Assembly: GCA_017609755.1 (NCBI GenBank)
Contig: JAFCDI010000008.1
Span: 1-38,257, forward strand
Origin: Candidatus Pacearchaeota archaeon
Lineage (GTDB): Archaea; Nanobdellota; Nanobdellia; Pacearchaeales; GW2011-AR1
Length of the DNA stretch: 38,257 bases
Direction of reading: 5' to 3'
The translations under genes and the position numbers were made by a program. Below are positions 1 through 9,492 of this stretch, piece by piece (position 1 is the stretch's first letter; the number at the start of each line of letters is the position of its first letter). Below the pieces are notes generated by a model, which worked only from the letters and a program-made list of their open reading frames with translations, made no database searches and was not told where the DNA came from.

Positions 1-40
1 AGTTGGTCACTGTTCAATAACCTCGGCCTGGCACTGCCAG
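1..40. other. Locally GC-rich window edge, possibly the truncated end of a stable structured RNA
   Basis: Much higher GC than its surroundings; contains CTGGC-ACT-GCCAG hairpin; cut off by the window start, so identity unresolved. Confidence 0.25.
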
Positions 41-93
41 TCTTAATATTTAATTCATTAAATTTTTAAATACAAAACTCATTCAATGCATAA

Positions 94-167
94 GGCTCCG
101 TAGCTCAGCCTGGCAGAGCACTGGACTTTTAATCCAGGTGTCGAGGGTTCAAATCCCTTCGGGGCCA
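94..167 (+). tRNA. tRNA-Lys (anticodon TTT)
   Basis: 7-bp acceptor GGCTCCG/CGGGGCC, anticodon arm CTGGA-CTTTTAA-TCCAG, T arm AGGGTTCAAATCCCT; CCA not encoded. Confidence 0.95.
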
Positions 168-252
168 CTTTTGATTTGAAGATAAAATTAAATTACTTTA
201 AAAATATCTGAAGTAAAAACAGATTTGTTTAAATAGTAAGAATTGAAGCCTA

Positions 253-288
253 CTGTTTAAACAGAAGATTATATAAATTTATAATCTT
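253..288. repeat. Perfect palindrome CTGTTTAAACAG followed by 9-bp inverted repeat AAGATTATA/TATAATCTT
   Basis: Palindrome 253-264; arms 265-273 and 280-288; just upstream of the ATG at 303. Confidence 0.6.
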
Positions 289-302
289 AAAGAGGTATAG
301 AA

Positions 303-508
<206 letters not shown>

Positions 509-691
509 TTAATTGAACTTCTAGCGCCAATAATAAAACAAAGTTTCTTTAATAATACTTTTTAAACAGACGCTACTTATTAAATAAACCCAGTAAAAAC
601 AAAACATTTAAAAACTAACTTTTAGTATCTTTTATTATTATAAAGTTGTTAAATTGCTAGTAAAAACTATGTAATTTACCTAAAATTCCTC

Positions 692-898
692 ATGCACTCT
701 CTACAGCCTAAACATTCTAAACTTAATGAAAAAGAAATTAATGAGTTGTTAGAGAAAAAAAATATTTCTAAAGCCCAATTACCAAAAATTCTTTCAACAG
801 ATGCAGGACTACCTGAGAATTGTCAAATAGGAGATGTAATAAAAATAGAGAGAAAAGAAGGAGATAAAGTTAATTTATACTTTAGAGTGGTTATTTAA
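692..898 (+). CDS. rpoH: DNA-directed RNA polymerase subunit H (Rpb5 C-terminal-like)
   Basis: PKHSKL...QLPKIL..D......GDVIKIERKEG....YFRVV; overlaps rpoB start. Confidence 0.93.
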   Translation: MHSLQPKHSKLNEKEINELLEKKNISKAQLPKILSTDAGLPENCQIGDVIKIERKEGDKVNLYFRVVI

Positions 899-3800
899 TG
901 GTAAAAGATATTCAACATTTAATTGTTAAAAAATATTTGAAAGATCATTCTCTAGTTGAATCAAATATAAAATCTTTTAATAATTTTGTTAAAAAAAGAA
1001 TGCAGGAAATTGTGGACGAAGTTTCAGAAACAATAGAAAGCGATGATTTTGAAATTAATCTAGGAAAAATAAAAGTTGAAACTCCTCGAGTTATTGAAGC
1101 TGATGGAAGTTCTTCATTAATAATGCCTTCTGAAGCAAGATTAAGAAATTTAACTTATTCTGCTCCTGTTACTTTAGAAATTACTATTAAAAAAGATGAT
1201 CAAGTTGATTCTGAAAGAGTTGAAATTGGAAGAATTCCAATTATGGTAAAAAGCAAAGTATGTAATACTGCTGAGATGAATGAAGAAAAATTAATTGAAA
1301 ATTATAATGATGCTATGGACCCTGGAGGATATTTCATAATTAAGGGTAATGAAAGAATAATGGTTATGGCAGAAGATTTAGCAGAAAATCAACCTTTTGT
1401 GGAAACAAATAATAAAGGACAATTAATTATGAAAATGTTTTCATCAAAAGGAACTTATAGAATTCCTGTAAATTTGTCTGAAAGCAAAGAGGGAATTTTT
1501 GAATTATCTTTTAGTAGATTTAGAGATATTCCTGCAATTGTTATTTTAAAGGCACTAGGATTAACAAAAGAATCAGAAATTGCAAAATATATTGGAAAAG
1601 AAACAGATAGTGTTATTGTTAATTTATATGAATATGTTAATTTAGCTACAAGAGAAGATGCTATTATGTATATTGCAGAAAAAACAAATCTTCAAGGTAC
1701 AAAAAAAGAAATTCTTGATAGAGCAAAACAAAGAATTGATTCTTATCTTTTTCCACACATTGGAAATAAAAAAGAAGATAGAATGAAAAAAGCAATTACT
1801 CTTTGTAAATTAATTAAACAGTTTTTAATTGCAAAAGAAAATCCACAATTAAGAACAGATAAAGACCATTATGCAAATAAAAGAGTTAGACTTTCTGGAG
1901 ATTTATTAGCTACATTGTTTAGAGTTAATTTAGGAATTCTAATTAGAGATATACAATATTCTTTACAAAAATCAGCCAAAAGAAAAAAGTTTGTTTCAAT
2001 AAAAGTTCTCGCTAAATCAACTTTATTCTCTCATAGAGTTGAATCTGCAATTGCAACTGGTAGTTGGACAGGTGAAAGAAGTGGAATTACTCAAAATATG
2101 GATAAGACAAATTATCTTGCTACAATATCTCAATTGCAAAGAGTTTCTAGTATGCTTCCAAGTGACCAAGAAAATTTTATGGCAAGAACTCTTCATCCAA
2201 CTCATTATGGAAGATTCTGTCCAATTGAAACTCCTGAAGGAACTGAAATTGGATTAAGAAAAAATCTTGCATTATTGAGTCAAGTATCAACAAGATCAGA
2301 TTTAGATGAAAATAAATTTCTCAAAGATTTAGAAAATTTAGGATTAGACAAAGAGGGTGTAAAAGGAAGAGAAGTTTTCTTTAATGGACGATTTATTGGA
2401 AGTGTGGAAAGCTATGAAGAATTTATCTCAGAAATAAGAGAAAAAAGAAGAAAAAGTGAATTGCCTATGCAAATGAGTATAAGAGATGATGAGAGTTTTC
2501 AAACTATTTCAATATCAACAGAACCTGGAAGAGTGTTAAGACCTTTAATTATTGTTGAAAATGGTTCTCCAAGATTAAAAAATGAACATTTAATTCAATT
2601 AGAGCAAAATGAAATAGGTTGGGAAGATTTAATTAAAAAAGGAATAATTGAATATCTCGACGCTGCTGAAGAAGAAAATACTCTTGTTGCATTATATGAA
2701 GAAGAAATAAATCCTGAAACAACTCATCTTGAAATAGATAGCATTGCTTTATTTGGTGTTGTAACTGGATTAGTTCCTTATGGAAATCATGATCAAAGTT
2801 CTAGATTAAATAGAGGAAGTAAAACACAGAAACAAGCATTAGGACTTTATGCTGCTAATTATTTATGTCGAACAGATACAGATGTTAGTATTTTGCAATA
2901 TCCTCAAAAACCAATTGTAAGAAGTTTTGTTTATGATACTTTAAACACTTATCCTGCTGGACAAAATCTAACTGTAGCTATTATGACTTATGAAGGATAT
3001 AATATGGAAGATGCTCTTGTATTTAATCAAGGAAGCGTAGATAGAGGAGTTGGAAGAAGTTTCTATTATCGTCCTTATTCTGCTATTGAAATGAATTATG
3101 CAGGAGGATTAAAAGATGAAATAGCTATTCCTGAAAAAGATTCTTCTGGTTACAAAATGGAAGCTAGTTATAAATTTTTAGAAAATGATGGAATTATATT
3201 TCCAGAAGCAGAGATTAAAGAAGGAGAAGTTTTAATTGGAAAAATGTCTCCTCCAAAGTTTTTATCAGAAGCTAGAGAAATTTCAGTTAGAACAAAAAAA
3301 GAATCAAGTGTAACAATGAGACAAGAAGAAAAAGGAATGGTAGACGCTGTTTTTGTTACTGAAGATTCTGAAGGTAATAAAATTGTTCAAGTTAAAACAA
3401 GAGATCAAAGAATTCCTGAATTAGGAGATAAATTTGCGACTTCTCATGGACAAAAAGGAGTTATTGGAATGATTGTTCCTGAAAATGATATTCCTTTTAC
3501 ATCAAATGGAATAAAACCAGATGTAATATTTAATCCTCATGGACTTCCAAGTCGTATGACAGTTGGATATTTATTAGAATTATTAGCTGGAAAAGTGGGT
3601 TGTTTAAAAGGAGAGATTGTTGATGGAACTTCTTTTTCTGGAACAAGTAAAAAAGAATTAGAAAAAAGCTTAGAAGAACTTGGATTTAGATTTGATGGAA
3701 AAGAAACAATGTATAATGGAATTACTGGTAAAAGAATGGAATCAAAAATATTTGTTGGAAATTTATATTATCTAAAATTAAAATATATGGTCGGCAACAA

Positions 3801-4155
3801 ACTCCATGGAAGAGCTACTGGAAAAGTTGCATTATTAACTCGGCAACCCATTGAAGGTAGAGCAAGAGGAGGTGCTTTGAGACTTGGAGAAATGGAACAG
3901 CAAGCTCTTGTTGCTCATGGTGCTTCATTATTATTAAAAGAAAGATATGACTCTGATAAAGTTGTTTTGCATATTTGCACAAAATGTGGTTCTATTGGAA
4001 TAGAGGATAATATTCGAAATAAAATTGTTTGTCCAATGTGTGGAAGCGAAGAATTAGAACCTGTTGAAATATCTTATGCATTTAAATTATTATTAGAAGA
4101 GTTACAAGGACTTCATATCAATAGTAAATTTGACTTAAAAAACAAATACGAATAG
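898..4155 (+). CDS. rpoB: DNA-directed RNA polymerase subunit B (unsplit B''+B')
   Basis: GRFCPIETPEGTEIGLRKNLALL, GDKFATSHGQKGVIG, C-terminal zinc motif CTKCGS...CPMCGS. Confidence 0.98.
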   Translation: MVKDIQHLIVKKYLKDHSLVESNIKSFNNFVKKRMQEIVDEVSETIESDDFEINLGKIKVETPRVIEADGSSSLIMPSEARLRNLTYSAPVTLEITIKKDDQVDSERVEIGRIPIMVKSKVCNTAEMNEEKLIENYNDAMDPGGYFIIKGNERIMVMAEDLAENQPFVETNNKGQLIMKMFSSKGTYRIPVNLSESKEGIFELSFSRFRDIPAIVILKALGLTKESEIAKYIGKETDSVIVNLYEYVNLATREDAIMYIAEKTNLQGTKKEILDRAKQRIDSYLFPHIGNKKEDRMKKAITLCKLIKQFLIAKENPQLRTDKDHYANKRVRLSGDLLATLFRVNLGILIRDIQYSLQKSAKRKKFVSIKVLAKSTLFSHRVESAIATGSWTGERSGITQNMDKTNYLATISQLQRVSSMLPSDQENFMARTLHPTHYGRFCPIETPEGTEIGLRKNLALLSQVSTRSDLDENKFLKDLENLGLDKEGVKGREVFFNGRFIGSVESYEEFISEIREKRRKSELPMQMSIRDDESFQTISISTEPGRVLRPLIIVENGSPRLKNEHLIQLEQNEIGWEDLIKKGIIEYLDAAEEENTLVALYEEEINPETTHLEIDSIALFGVVTGLVPYGNHDQSSRLNRGSKTQKQALGLYAANYLCRTDTDVSILQYPQKPIVRSFVYDTLNTYPAGQNLTVAIMTYEGYNMEDALVFNQGSVDRGVGRSFYYRPYSAIEMNYAGGLKDEIAIPEKDSSGYKMEASYKFLENDGIIFPEAEIKEGEVLIGKMSPPKFLSEAREISVRTKKESSVTMRQEEKGMVDAVFVTEDSEGNKIVQVKTRDQRIPELGDKFATSHGQKGVIGMIVPENDIPFTSNGIKPDVIFNPHGLPSRMTVGYLLELLAGKVGCLKGEIVDGTSFSGTSKKELEKSLEELGFRFDGKETMYNGITGKRMESKIFVGNLYYLKLKYMVGNKLHGRATGKVALLTRQPIEGRARGGALRLGEMEQQALVAHGASLLLKERYDSDKVVLHICTKCGSIGIEDNIRNKIVCPMCGSEELEPVEISYAFKLLLEELQGLHINSKFDLKNKYE

Positions 4156-4158
4156 CAA

Positions 4159-4178
4159 AGGACACCTCGCGGTTTCCT
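4159..4178 (+). promoter_or_regulatory. GC-rich intercistronic hairpin between rpoB and rpoA
   Basis: AGGA-C-ACC-TCGC-GGT-T-TCCT stem with one C/T mismatch in an otherwise AT-rich context. Confidence 0.4.
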
Positions 4179-4218
4179 ATCGCACTACCTTCCCTTAAAA
4201 ACAAAAAGCTACAAAAAG

Positions 4219-7200
4219 ATGAAACCAATAAGAAAAAAAATAGCAGAAATTAAGTTTTCCTTACTTAGTCCTGACCAAACTAAGAAAATTTCATGTGCAA
4301 AAATTGTAACTCCTGAACTTTATGATATAGATGGATATCCTGTTGATGGAGGATTAATGGATTTAAGATTAGGAGCTATTGATCCAGGAGTTAGATGTAG
4401 AACTTGTGGAGGAAGATTAAAAGAATGTTTAGGACATCCAGGAAGTATTGATTTAGCAAGAGCAGTTATTCATTTAAAATATGTTCCTTTAATTGAAACT
4501 TGTTTAAGATGCTTTTGTCAGGATTGTGGAAAATTAATGGTTGATGATAAAGATTTGAATAACTTATCTCCTAGTGCAAGAGCTAAAAAAGCAAAAGATT
4601 CTAAAAAATGTCCACATTGTCAAGCTTCTCAAATAAAAGTTAAATTAGATAAGCCAACTAATTTTTACAAAGGGAAAACAAGAATTTTTCCAACAGAAAT
4701 AAGAGATATTTTAGTGAATATTCCTGATGAAGAGTTAAAGAAAATTGGAGTTGATTATAAAAATTGTCGTCCTGAATGGGCTGTATTAACTTCTTTATTG
4801 GTTCCTCCAGTAACAGTAAGACCAAGTATTATTCTAGAATCTGGAGAAAGAAGTGAAGATGATTTAACTCATAAACTTTCAGATATTATTAGAGCAAATC
4901 AGAGATTGTGGGAAAATTTAAATGCTGGAGCTCCTGAAGTTATTATTGAAGATTTATGGGACTTACTTCAATTTCACATTACAACTTTCTTTGATAACAC
5001 AACTACAAGAATTCCTCCTGCTAGACATAGAAGCGGACAACCTCTAAAAACAATAACAGAAAGAATAAAAGGAAAAGAAGGAAGAATTAGAAAAAATATT
5101 GCAGGAAAAAGAGTTAATTATTCTGGTAGAACAGTAATTTCTCCAGATCCATATATAAAAATAAATGAAGTTGGAATTCCTTATGAAATTGCAAAAGTTG
5201 TTACTGTTTCTGAGACAGTGAATGATATTAATTCTGAAAAATTAAAAAAATTAATAAGAAAGGGTGAAGAATATCCTGGTGCAAATTATGTTATTCGTCC
5301 TGATGGAAAAAGAAAAAAAATCACAGAAGAATTAAAAGAAGAAATTATTAATGAATTAGTTCCTGGTTATCAAGTAGAAAGACATCTTCAAAATGGAGAT
5401 TTAGTTTTATTTAATCGTCATCCAAGTCTTCATAGAGGAAGTTTAATGGCACACTATGTTAAAGTATTACCTGGAAGAACCTTTAGATTGCATCCTGCTG
5501 CAGCAACTCCTTATAATGCTGATTTTGACGGAGATGAAATGAACATACATTCTCCTCAAACAGAAGAAGCAAGAGCAGAGGCAAAAATACTTTTAGATGT
5601 AAAAAGAAATTTAATGTCTCCAAAGAATAATACAAATCTAGTTGGATGCATTGGTGATGCAATTACTGGAAATTATTTATTAGGATTTCATGAACTTTCT
5701 AAAGAAGATGCTAATCAACTTTTATACAAATCAGGATTAAAAGATTCCTTTTCTAAAAAGAATATAAAAGGAACAGAAATTTTTTCAAAGATACTTCCTA
5801 AAGTTGAATTTTCAAATGAATCTATAAAAATAAAAAATGGCGAAGTTATTGAAGGATTTATAGATAAAACTACTTTTGGTGATGAAGATGGAGATTTAGT
5901 TAAAGAATTAGATAGAACAGTAGGAAGAACAGTTACTTTTGAAACTATTAAAAAAGCGTTTGATTTAGGAAAAAATTATCTTACAGATGTAGGAATAACA
6001 ACTTCTGTTGAAGATTTAGATTTAGATGAACAAGTTATTGAAGCAGGAGAAGAAATAATTAAAAAAGCTGAGAAAAAAACAGAAGAACTAATAATTGCTT
6101 ATAATGAAGGAACTCTCGAAGGAATTCCTGGAAAAACAATGGAAGAATCAAGAGAAATAAAAATACTTCAATCATTAAATGAAGTCAGAACAAAAATAGG
6201 TGAAATTGTTAAAAGAGAATTTCCTGAAACAAATCCAGTTAGTCATATGATTAAATCAGGAGGAGGAGGAAATATTTTAAATATTACTCAAATGGCATCT
6301 TGTGTTGGACAACAAGCATTAGGAAGTCGTAGAGTTGATTTTGGATATACTGGAAGAACTCTTTCATTATTTAAAAAAGGAGATTTATCTCCAAAAGCAA
6401 GAGGTTTTATTAGAAGTCCTTTTATAAAAGGATTAAGACCAGATGAATTCTTTTTTCAAGCAATTACAGGAAGAGATTCTCTTATGGATACTGGATTGAG
6501 AACTCCTAAATCAGGATATTTATACAGAAGATTAGCAAATGCTCTTCAAGATTTAAGAAAAGAATATGATGGAACAATAAGAGATAGCAATAATAACATT
6601 ATTCAATTTGAATATGGAGATGATGGACTTGATGTTACAAAATTACACACTAAAGGAAAATTAGATGCTGGAGAAGCAATAGGAATAATCACTGCTCAAT
6701 CTTTTGGAGAAGCATCTACACAAATGGTTTTAAGAACATTTCATATGGCAGGTGTAGCTGAAATGCAGGTTACTCAAGGACTTCCTAGATTAATTGAAAT
6801 ATTTGATGCTAGAAAAAAACCTTCTTCTCCTAAAATGGAGATTTATTTAAATAAAGATTTCAATAATGAGAAAAGTGCAAAAATCTTTGCTGAAAAAATT
6901 AAAGAAGTTGAACTAGAAGAAATTTCTTCTGAAATTGAATTGGATTTTGGAAATAGATTAATTGAAATAAAAATAGATGATAAAGGATTAAAATCTACTC
7001 ATATTACTAAAAAAACTTTAATTGAAAGATTAAAGGAATTAGGATTTAATGCTAGAGAGAAAACAGATTCTATAATTATAAATGTGTCTGAACTTGGATT
7101 TAGAGAAATATACAAATTAAAAGAAAAACTAAAAGAAACAATTATTTCAGGAATTAAAGGCATCAAACAAGTTTTAATTGTAAAAAAGGATAGAGATTTT

Positions 7201-7704
7201 GTTGTGACAACTCTTGGAACTAATATTAAAGGAGTTATTGATATGAAAGAGGTTAATAAAGACAAATTAGTTTCAAATGATTTCTATGAAATGGCAGAAG
7301 TTTTTGGAATTGAAGTTACTCGTCAATTAATAATTAATGAAATTACAGAAGTTCTTAAGAATCAAGGATTAGACATTGATATTAGACATCTTAAATTAGT
7401 TTCTGATGCAATGACTGATAGCGGAGATGTTAAAGGAGTAACTAGAATGGGTATTATTGCTCAAAAATCTTCTATACTTGCTAGAGCAACCTTTGAAACT
7501 CCTGTAAAACAATTTGTGAATGCAACATTAAAAGGAAGTGGAGATAAATTATCCAGTGTTATTGAAAACATAATTCTTAATCAACCAGTTCCAATTGGTA
7601 CTGGCTTGCCTGGACTTTTAGTTAAAATTGTTGGTCCTCTAATCAAAGAAGAGAATCAAAAAAAAGAAGCAAAAGAAAAAATAGTTGAAGAAGTTAATAA
7701 ATAA
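4219..7704 (+). CDS. rpoA: DNA-directed RNA polymerase subunit A, A' and A'' fused in one ORF
   Basis: CRTCGGRLKECLGHPG, YNADFDGDEMN (A') and GEAIGIITAQSFGEASTQMVLRTFHMAGVAEMQVTQGLPRLIEIFDARKKPSSP (A'') in one 1161-aa frame. Confidence 0.97.
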   Translation: MKPIRKKIAEIKFSLLSPDQTKKISCAKIVTPELYDIDGYPVDGGLMDLRLGAIDPGVRCRTCGGRLKECLGHPGSIDLARAVIHLKYVPLIETCLRCFCQDCGKLMVDDKDLNNLSPSARAKKAKDSKKCPHCQASQIKVKLDKPTNFYKGKTRIFPTEIRDILVNIPDEELKKIGVDYKNCRPEWAVLTSLLVPPVTVRPSIILESGERSEDDLTHKLSDIIRANQRLWENLNAGAPEVIIEDLWDLLQFHITTFFDNTTTRIPPARHRSGQPLKTITERIKGKEGRIRKNIAGKRVNYSGRTVISPDPYIKINEVGIPYEIAKVVTVSETVNDINSEKLKKLIRKGEEYPGANYVIRPDGKRKKITEELKEEIINELVPGYQVERHLQNGDLVLFNRHPSLHRGSLMAHYVKVLPGRTFRLHPAAATPYNADFDGDEMNIHSPQTEEARAEAKILLDVKRNLMSPKNNTNLVGCIGDAITGNYLLGFHELSKEDANQLLYKSGLKDSFSKKNIKGTEIFSKILPKVEFSNESIKIKNGEVIEGFIDKTTFGDEDGDLVKELDRTVGRTVTFETIKKAFDLGKNYLTDVGITTSVEDLDLDEQVIEAGEEIIKKAEKKTEELIIAYNEGTLEGIPGKTMEESREIKILQSLNEVRTKIGEIVKREFPETNPVSHMIKSGGGGNILNITQMASCVGQQALGSRRVDFGYTGRTLSLFKKGDLSPKARGFIRSPFIKGLRPDEFFFQAITGRDSLMDTGLRTPKSGYLYRRLANALQDLRKEYDGTIRDSNNNIIQFEYGDDGLDVTKLHTKGKLDAGEAIGIITAQSFGEASTQMVLRTFHMAGVAEMQVTQGLPRLIEIFDARKKPSSPKMEIYLNKDFNNEKSAKIFAEKIKEVELEEISSEIELDFGNRLIEIKIDDKGLKSTHITKKTLIERLKELGFNAREKTDSIIINVSELGFREIYKLKEKLKETIISGIKGIKQVLIVKKDRDFVVTTLGTNIKGVIDMKEVNKDKLVSNDFYEMAEVFGIEVTRQLIINEITEVLKNQGLDIDIRHLKLVSDAMTDSGDVKGVTRMGIIAQKSSILARATFETPVKQFVNATLKGSGDKLSSVIENIILNQPVPIGTGLPGLLVKIVGPLIKEENQKKEAKEKIVEEVNK

Positions 7705-7761
7705 TCGTCGAGAATAAAACTAAAGGTTTTTAAACTATTTACTTTTAATCAAAATATAAAA

Positions 7762-8178
7762 ATGGGTAGTACTATTGATATGCAGTTTATGAGATATTTA
7801 AATCTCTTTGGAAGAATAACAAAAGTCAACACAAGACATTGTTTTAGATATAATGAAGCATTAATTTTTTGTGTTCCTAAACATCTAATTTCTAAAGCTA
7901 TTGGAGAAAATGCAAACAATATTAAGCAAATTAGTAAGATTTTAAATAAAAAAATAAAAATAATTGCTCTTCCAAAAGATATAAAAGATGCTAAATTGTT
8001 TATTTCAAGCATTATTGCTCCAGTTTCATTTAAGAATGTGGAAATAACTCCTGAAGAAATTATATTAACTGCTGGAAGTTCAAATAAAGCAGCTTTAATA
8101 GGAAGAAACAAAAGAAGACTTTTAGAAATGCAAAAAATAATTAAAGATTTCTTTAAAAGATATTTTAGAATTGTATAA
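7762..8178 (+). CDS. nusA: NusA-like KH-domain transcription factor
   Basis: Size (138 aa), KH-like segments (GENANNIKQISKIL, GRNKRRLLEMQKII), position between rpoA and rpsL. Confidence 0.88.
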   Translation: MGSTIDMQFMRYLNLFGRITKVNTRHCFRYNEALIFCVPKHLISKAIGENANNIKQISKILNKKIKIIALPKDIKDAKLFISSIIAPVSFKNVEITPEEIILTAGSSNKAALIGRNKRRLLEMQKIIKDFFKRYFRIV

Positions 8179-8246
8179 GAAATCTTTATAAACCAATTTT
8201 CTCTCGATTAATTATTATAAATAAATTTAAATTATAAACAATTTCA

Positions 8247-8669
8247 ATGGGACTAAAATCAGCAATAAAAGAAAAGAAGAAAAGAAAAAAATTTAGGTGG
8301 AAAGACAGACATTATAAAGTGAAAACTCTAAATCTTTATGCTAAATCAGATCCTTTAGAAGGAGCTAATCAGGCAAAAGGAATTGTTTTGAAAAAATTTG
8401 AGAAAGAAGCAAAACAGCCAAATTCAGCAATGAGAAAATGTTGTAGAGTTCAACTTAAAAAAAATGGAAAACAAGTTTCTGCTTTTATTCCTGGAAATCT
8501 TGGACAAAAGTTTATTGACGAACACGACGAAGTTATGATTCAAAGAATAGGTGGAAAACAAGGAAGAAGTAAAGGAGATATTCCTGGAATTAGATTTCAA
8601 GTTATTCAAGTAAATGATCAACCTTTGCAAAGATTAGTGCAAAAAAAGATTGAAAAGGGTAGAAGATAA
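8247..8669 (+). CDS. rpsL: 30S ribosomal protein S12 (uS12)
   Basis: [46 protein letters not shown]. Confidence 0.97.
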   Translation: MGLKSAIKEKKKRKKFRWKDRHYKVKTLNLYAKSDPLEGANQAKGIVLKKFEKEAKQPNSAMRKCCRVQLKKNGKQVSAFIPGNLGQKFIDEHDEVMIQRIGGKQGRSKGDIPGIRFQVIQVNDQPLQRLVQKKIEKGRR

Positions 8670-8670
8670 A

Positions 8671-8880
8671 ATGTCTGAACAAAATTTATATGTTAATCTT
8701 GAAGAATTCAATAAAATGGTTAGATATCTAGTTGAAAATTACGGAGATTTTTATAATGCTACAATAAATATATCAAAAGGAAAACAAATAAAAGTTCAAC
8801 CTTATGAAGGAAAAATAGAAATTATGTGTAATGATAAAGAAATCAAAAAAATTTTAGAAAAAATAATAGAAAATGAATGA
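8671..8880 (+). CDS. Small uncharacterised protein between S12 and S7
   Basis: ORF MSEQNLYVNLEEFNKMVRYLV...; start moved from 8650 to the ATG after the rpsL stop; ATGA overlap with rpsG. Confidence 0.75.
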   Translation: MSEQNLYVNLEEFNKMVRYLVENYGDFYNATINISKGKQIKVQPYEGKIEIMCNDKEIKKILEKIIENE

Positions 8881-9490
8881 ACAAAAAATTGAAATTCCTA
8901 AATTCAAAATATTTGATTTGTATGATATTGAAGAAGTAAAAATAGAGGATCCTGGATTAAAAAATGCAATTAATTTAGAACCCAAACTCGTGTTAAAAGA
9001 ATATGGAAGAAATGTTCAAAAATTTGGACAAGCAAAAGTAAATATTATTGAAAGATTAATGAATAGAGTTGCTGTTGCAGGGCATAGAGGTAAAAAACAT
9101 AAAATTATTGTTGGAAGAGCAACAGGAAAATATACTCGAAATATGAAAATTGTTCTAGAAGCTTTAAAAATAATTGAAAAAAGAACAAATTCTAATCCAA
9201 TTCAAATTCTAGTTAAAGCTATTGAAAACTCTGCTCCAAAAGATGAAGTGACTGTTATTGAATATGGTGGAGCAAGATATCCTCAAGCAGTTGATGTTTC
9301 TCCTTTAAGAAGAGTTAATTTAGCATTAAAGCATATTGTTCATGGTTCATCTGATAAAGCTTTTAATAAAAAGAAAAGTTTTTCTCAAGCATTAGCAGAA
9401 GAAATTATTATGGCTTCTGAAAGCAATGGTGAAAGTTTTGCAATTAGAAAGAAAAAAGAAAGCGAAGCTCAAGCAGACAGTGCGAGATAA
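8873..9490 (+). CDS. rpsG: 30S ribosomal protein S7 (uS7)
   Basis: KVNIIERLMNRV, YGGARYPQAVDVSPLRRVNLALKHI; position in operon. Confidence 0.96.
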   Translation: MNEQKIEIPKFKIFDLYDIEEVKIEDPGLKNAINLEPKLVLKEYGRNVQKFGQAKVNIIERLMNRVAVAGHRGKKHKIIVGRATGKYTRNMKIVLEALKIIEKRTNSNPIQILVKAIENSAPKDEVTVIEYGGARYPQAVDVSPLRRVNLALKHIVHGSSDKAFNKKKSFSQALAEEIIMASESNGESFAIRKKKESEAQADSAR

Positions 9491-9492
9491 AA

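Noticed and set aside
2023-2205. Minus-strand ORF inside rpoB
   Set aside because: Shadow ORF antisense to a strongly conserved gene; the same reasoning removes 2039-2257, 6999-7265, 8424-8630, 10509-10808, 13147-13476, 16300-16506, 26038-26349, 28384-28677, 28526-28876 and 29446-29682.
7749-8111. 120-aa minus-strand ORF opposite nusA
   Set aside because: Antisense to the NusA-like KH gene, which fits operon order and family; no recognisable motif on the antisense.
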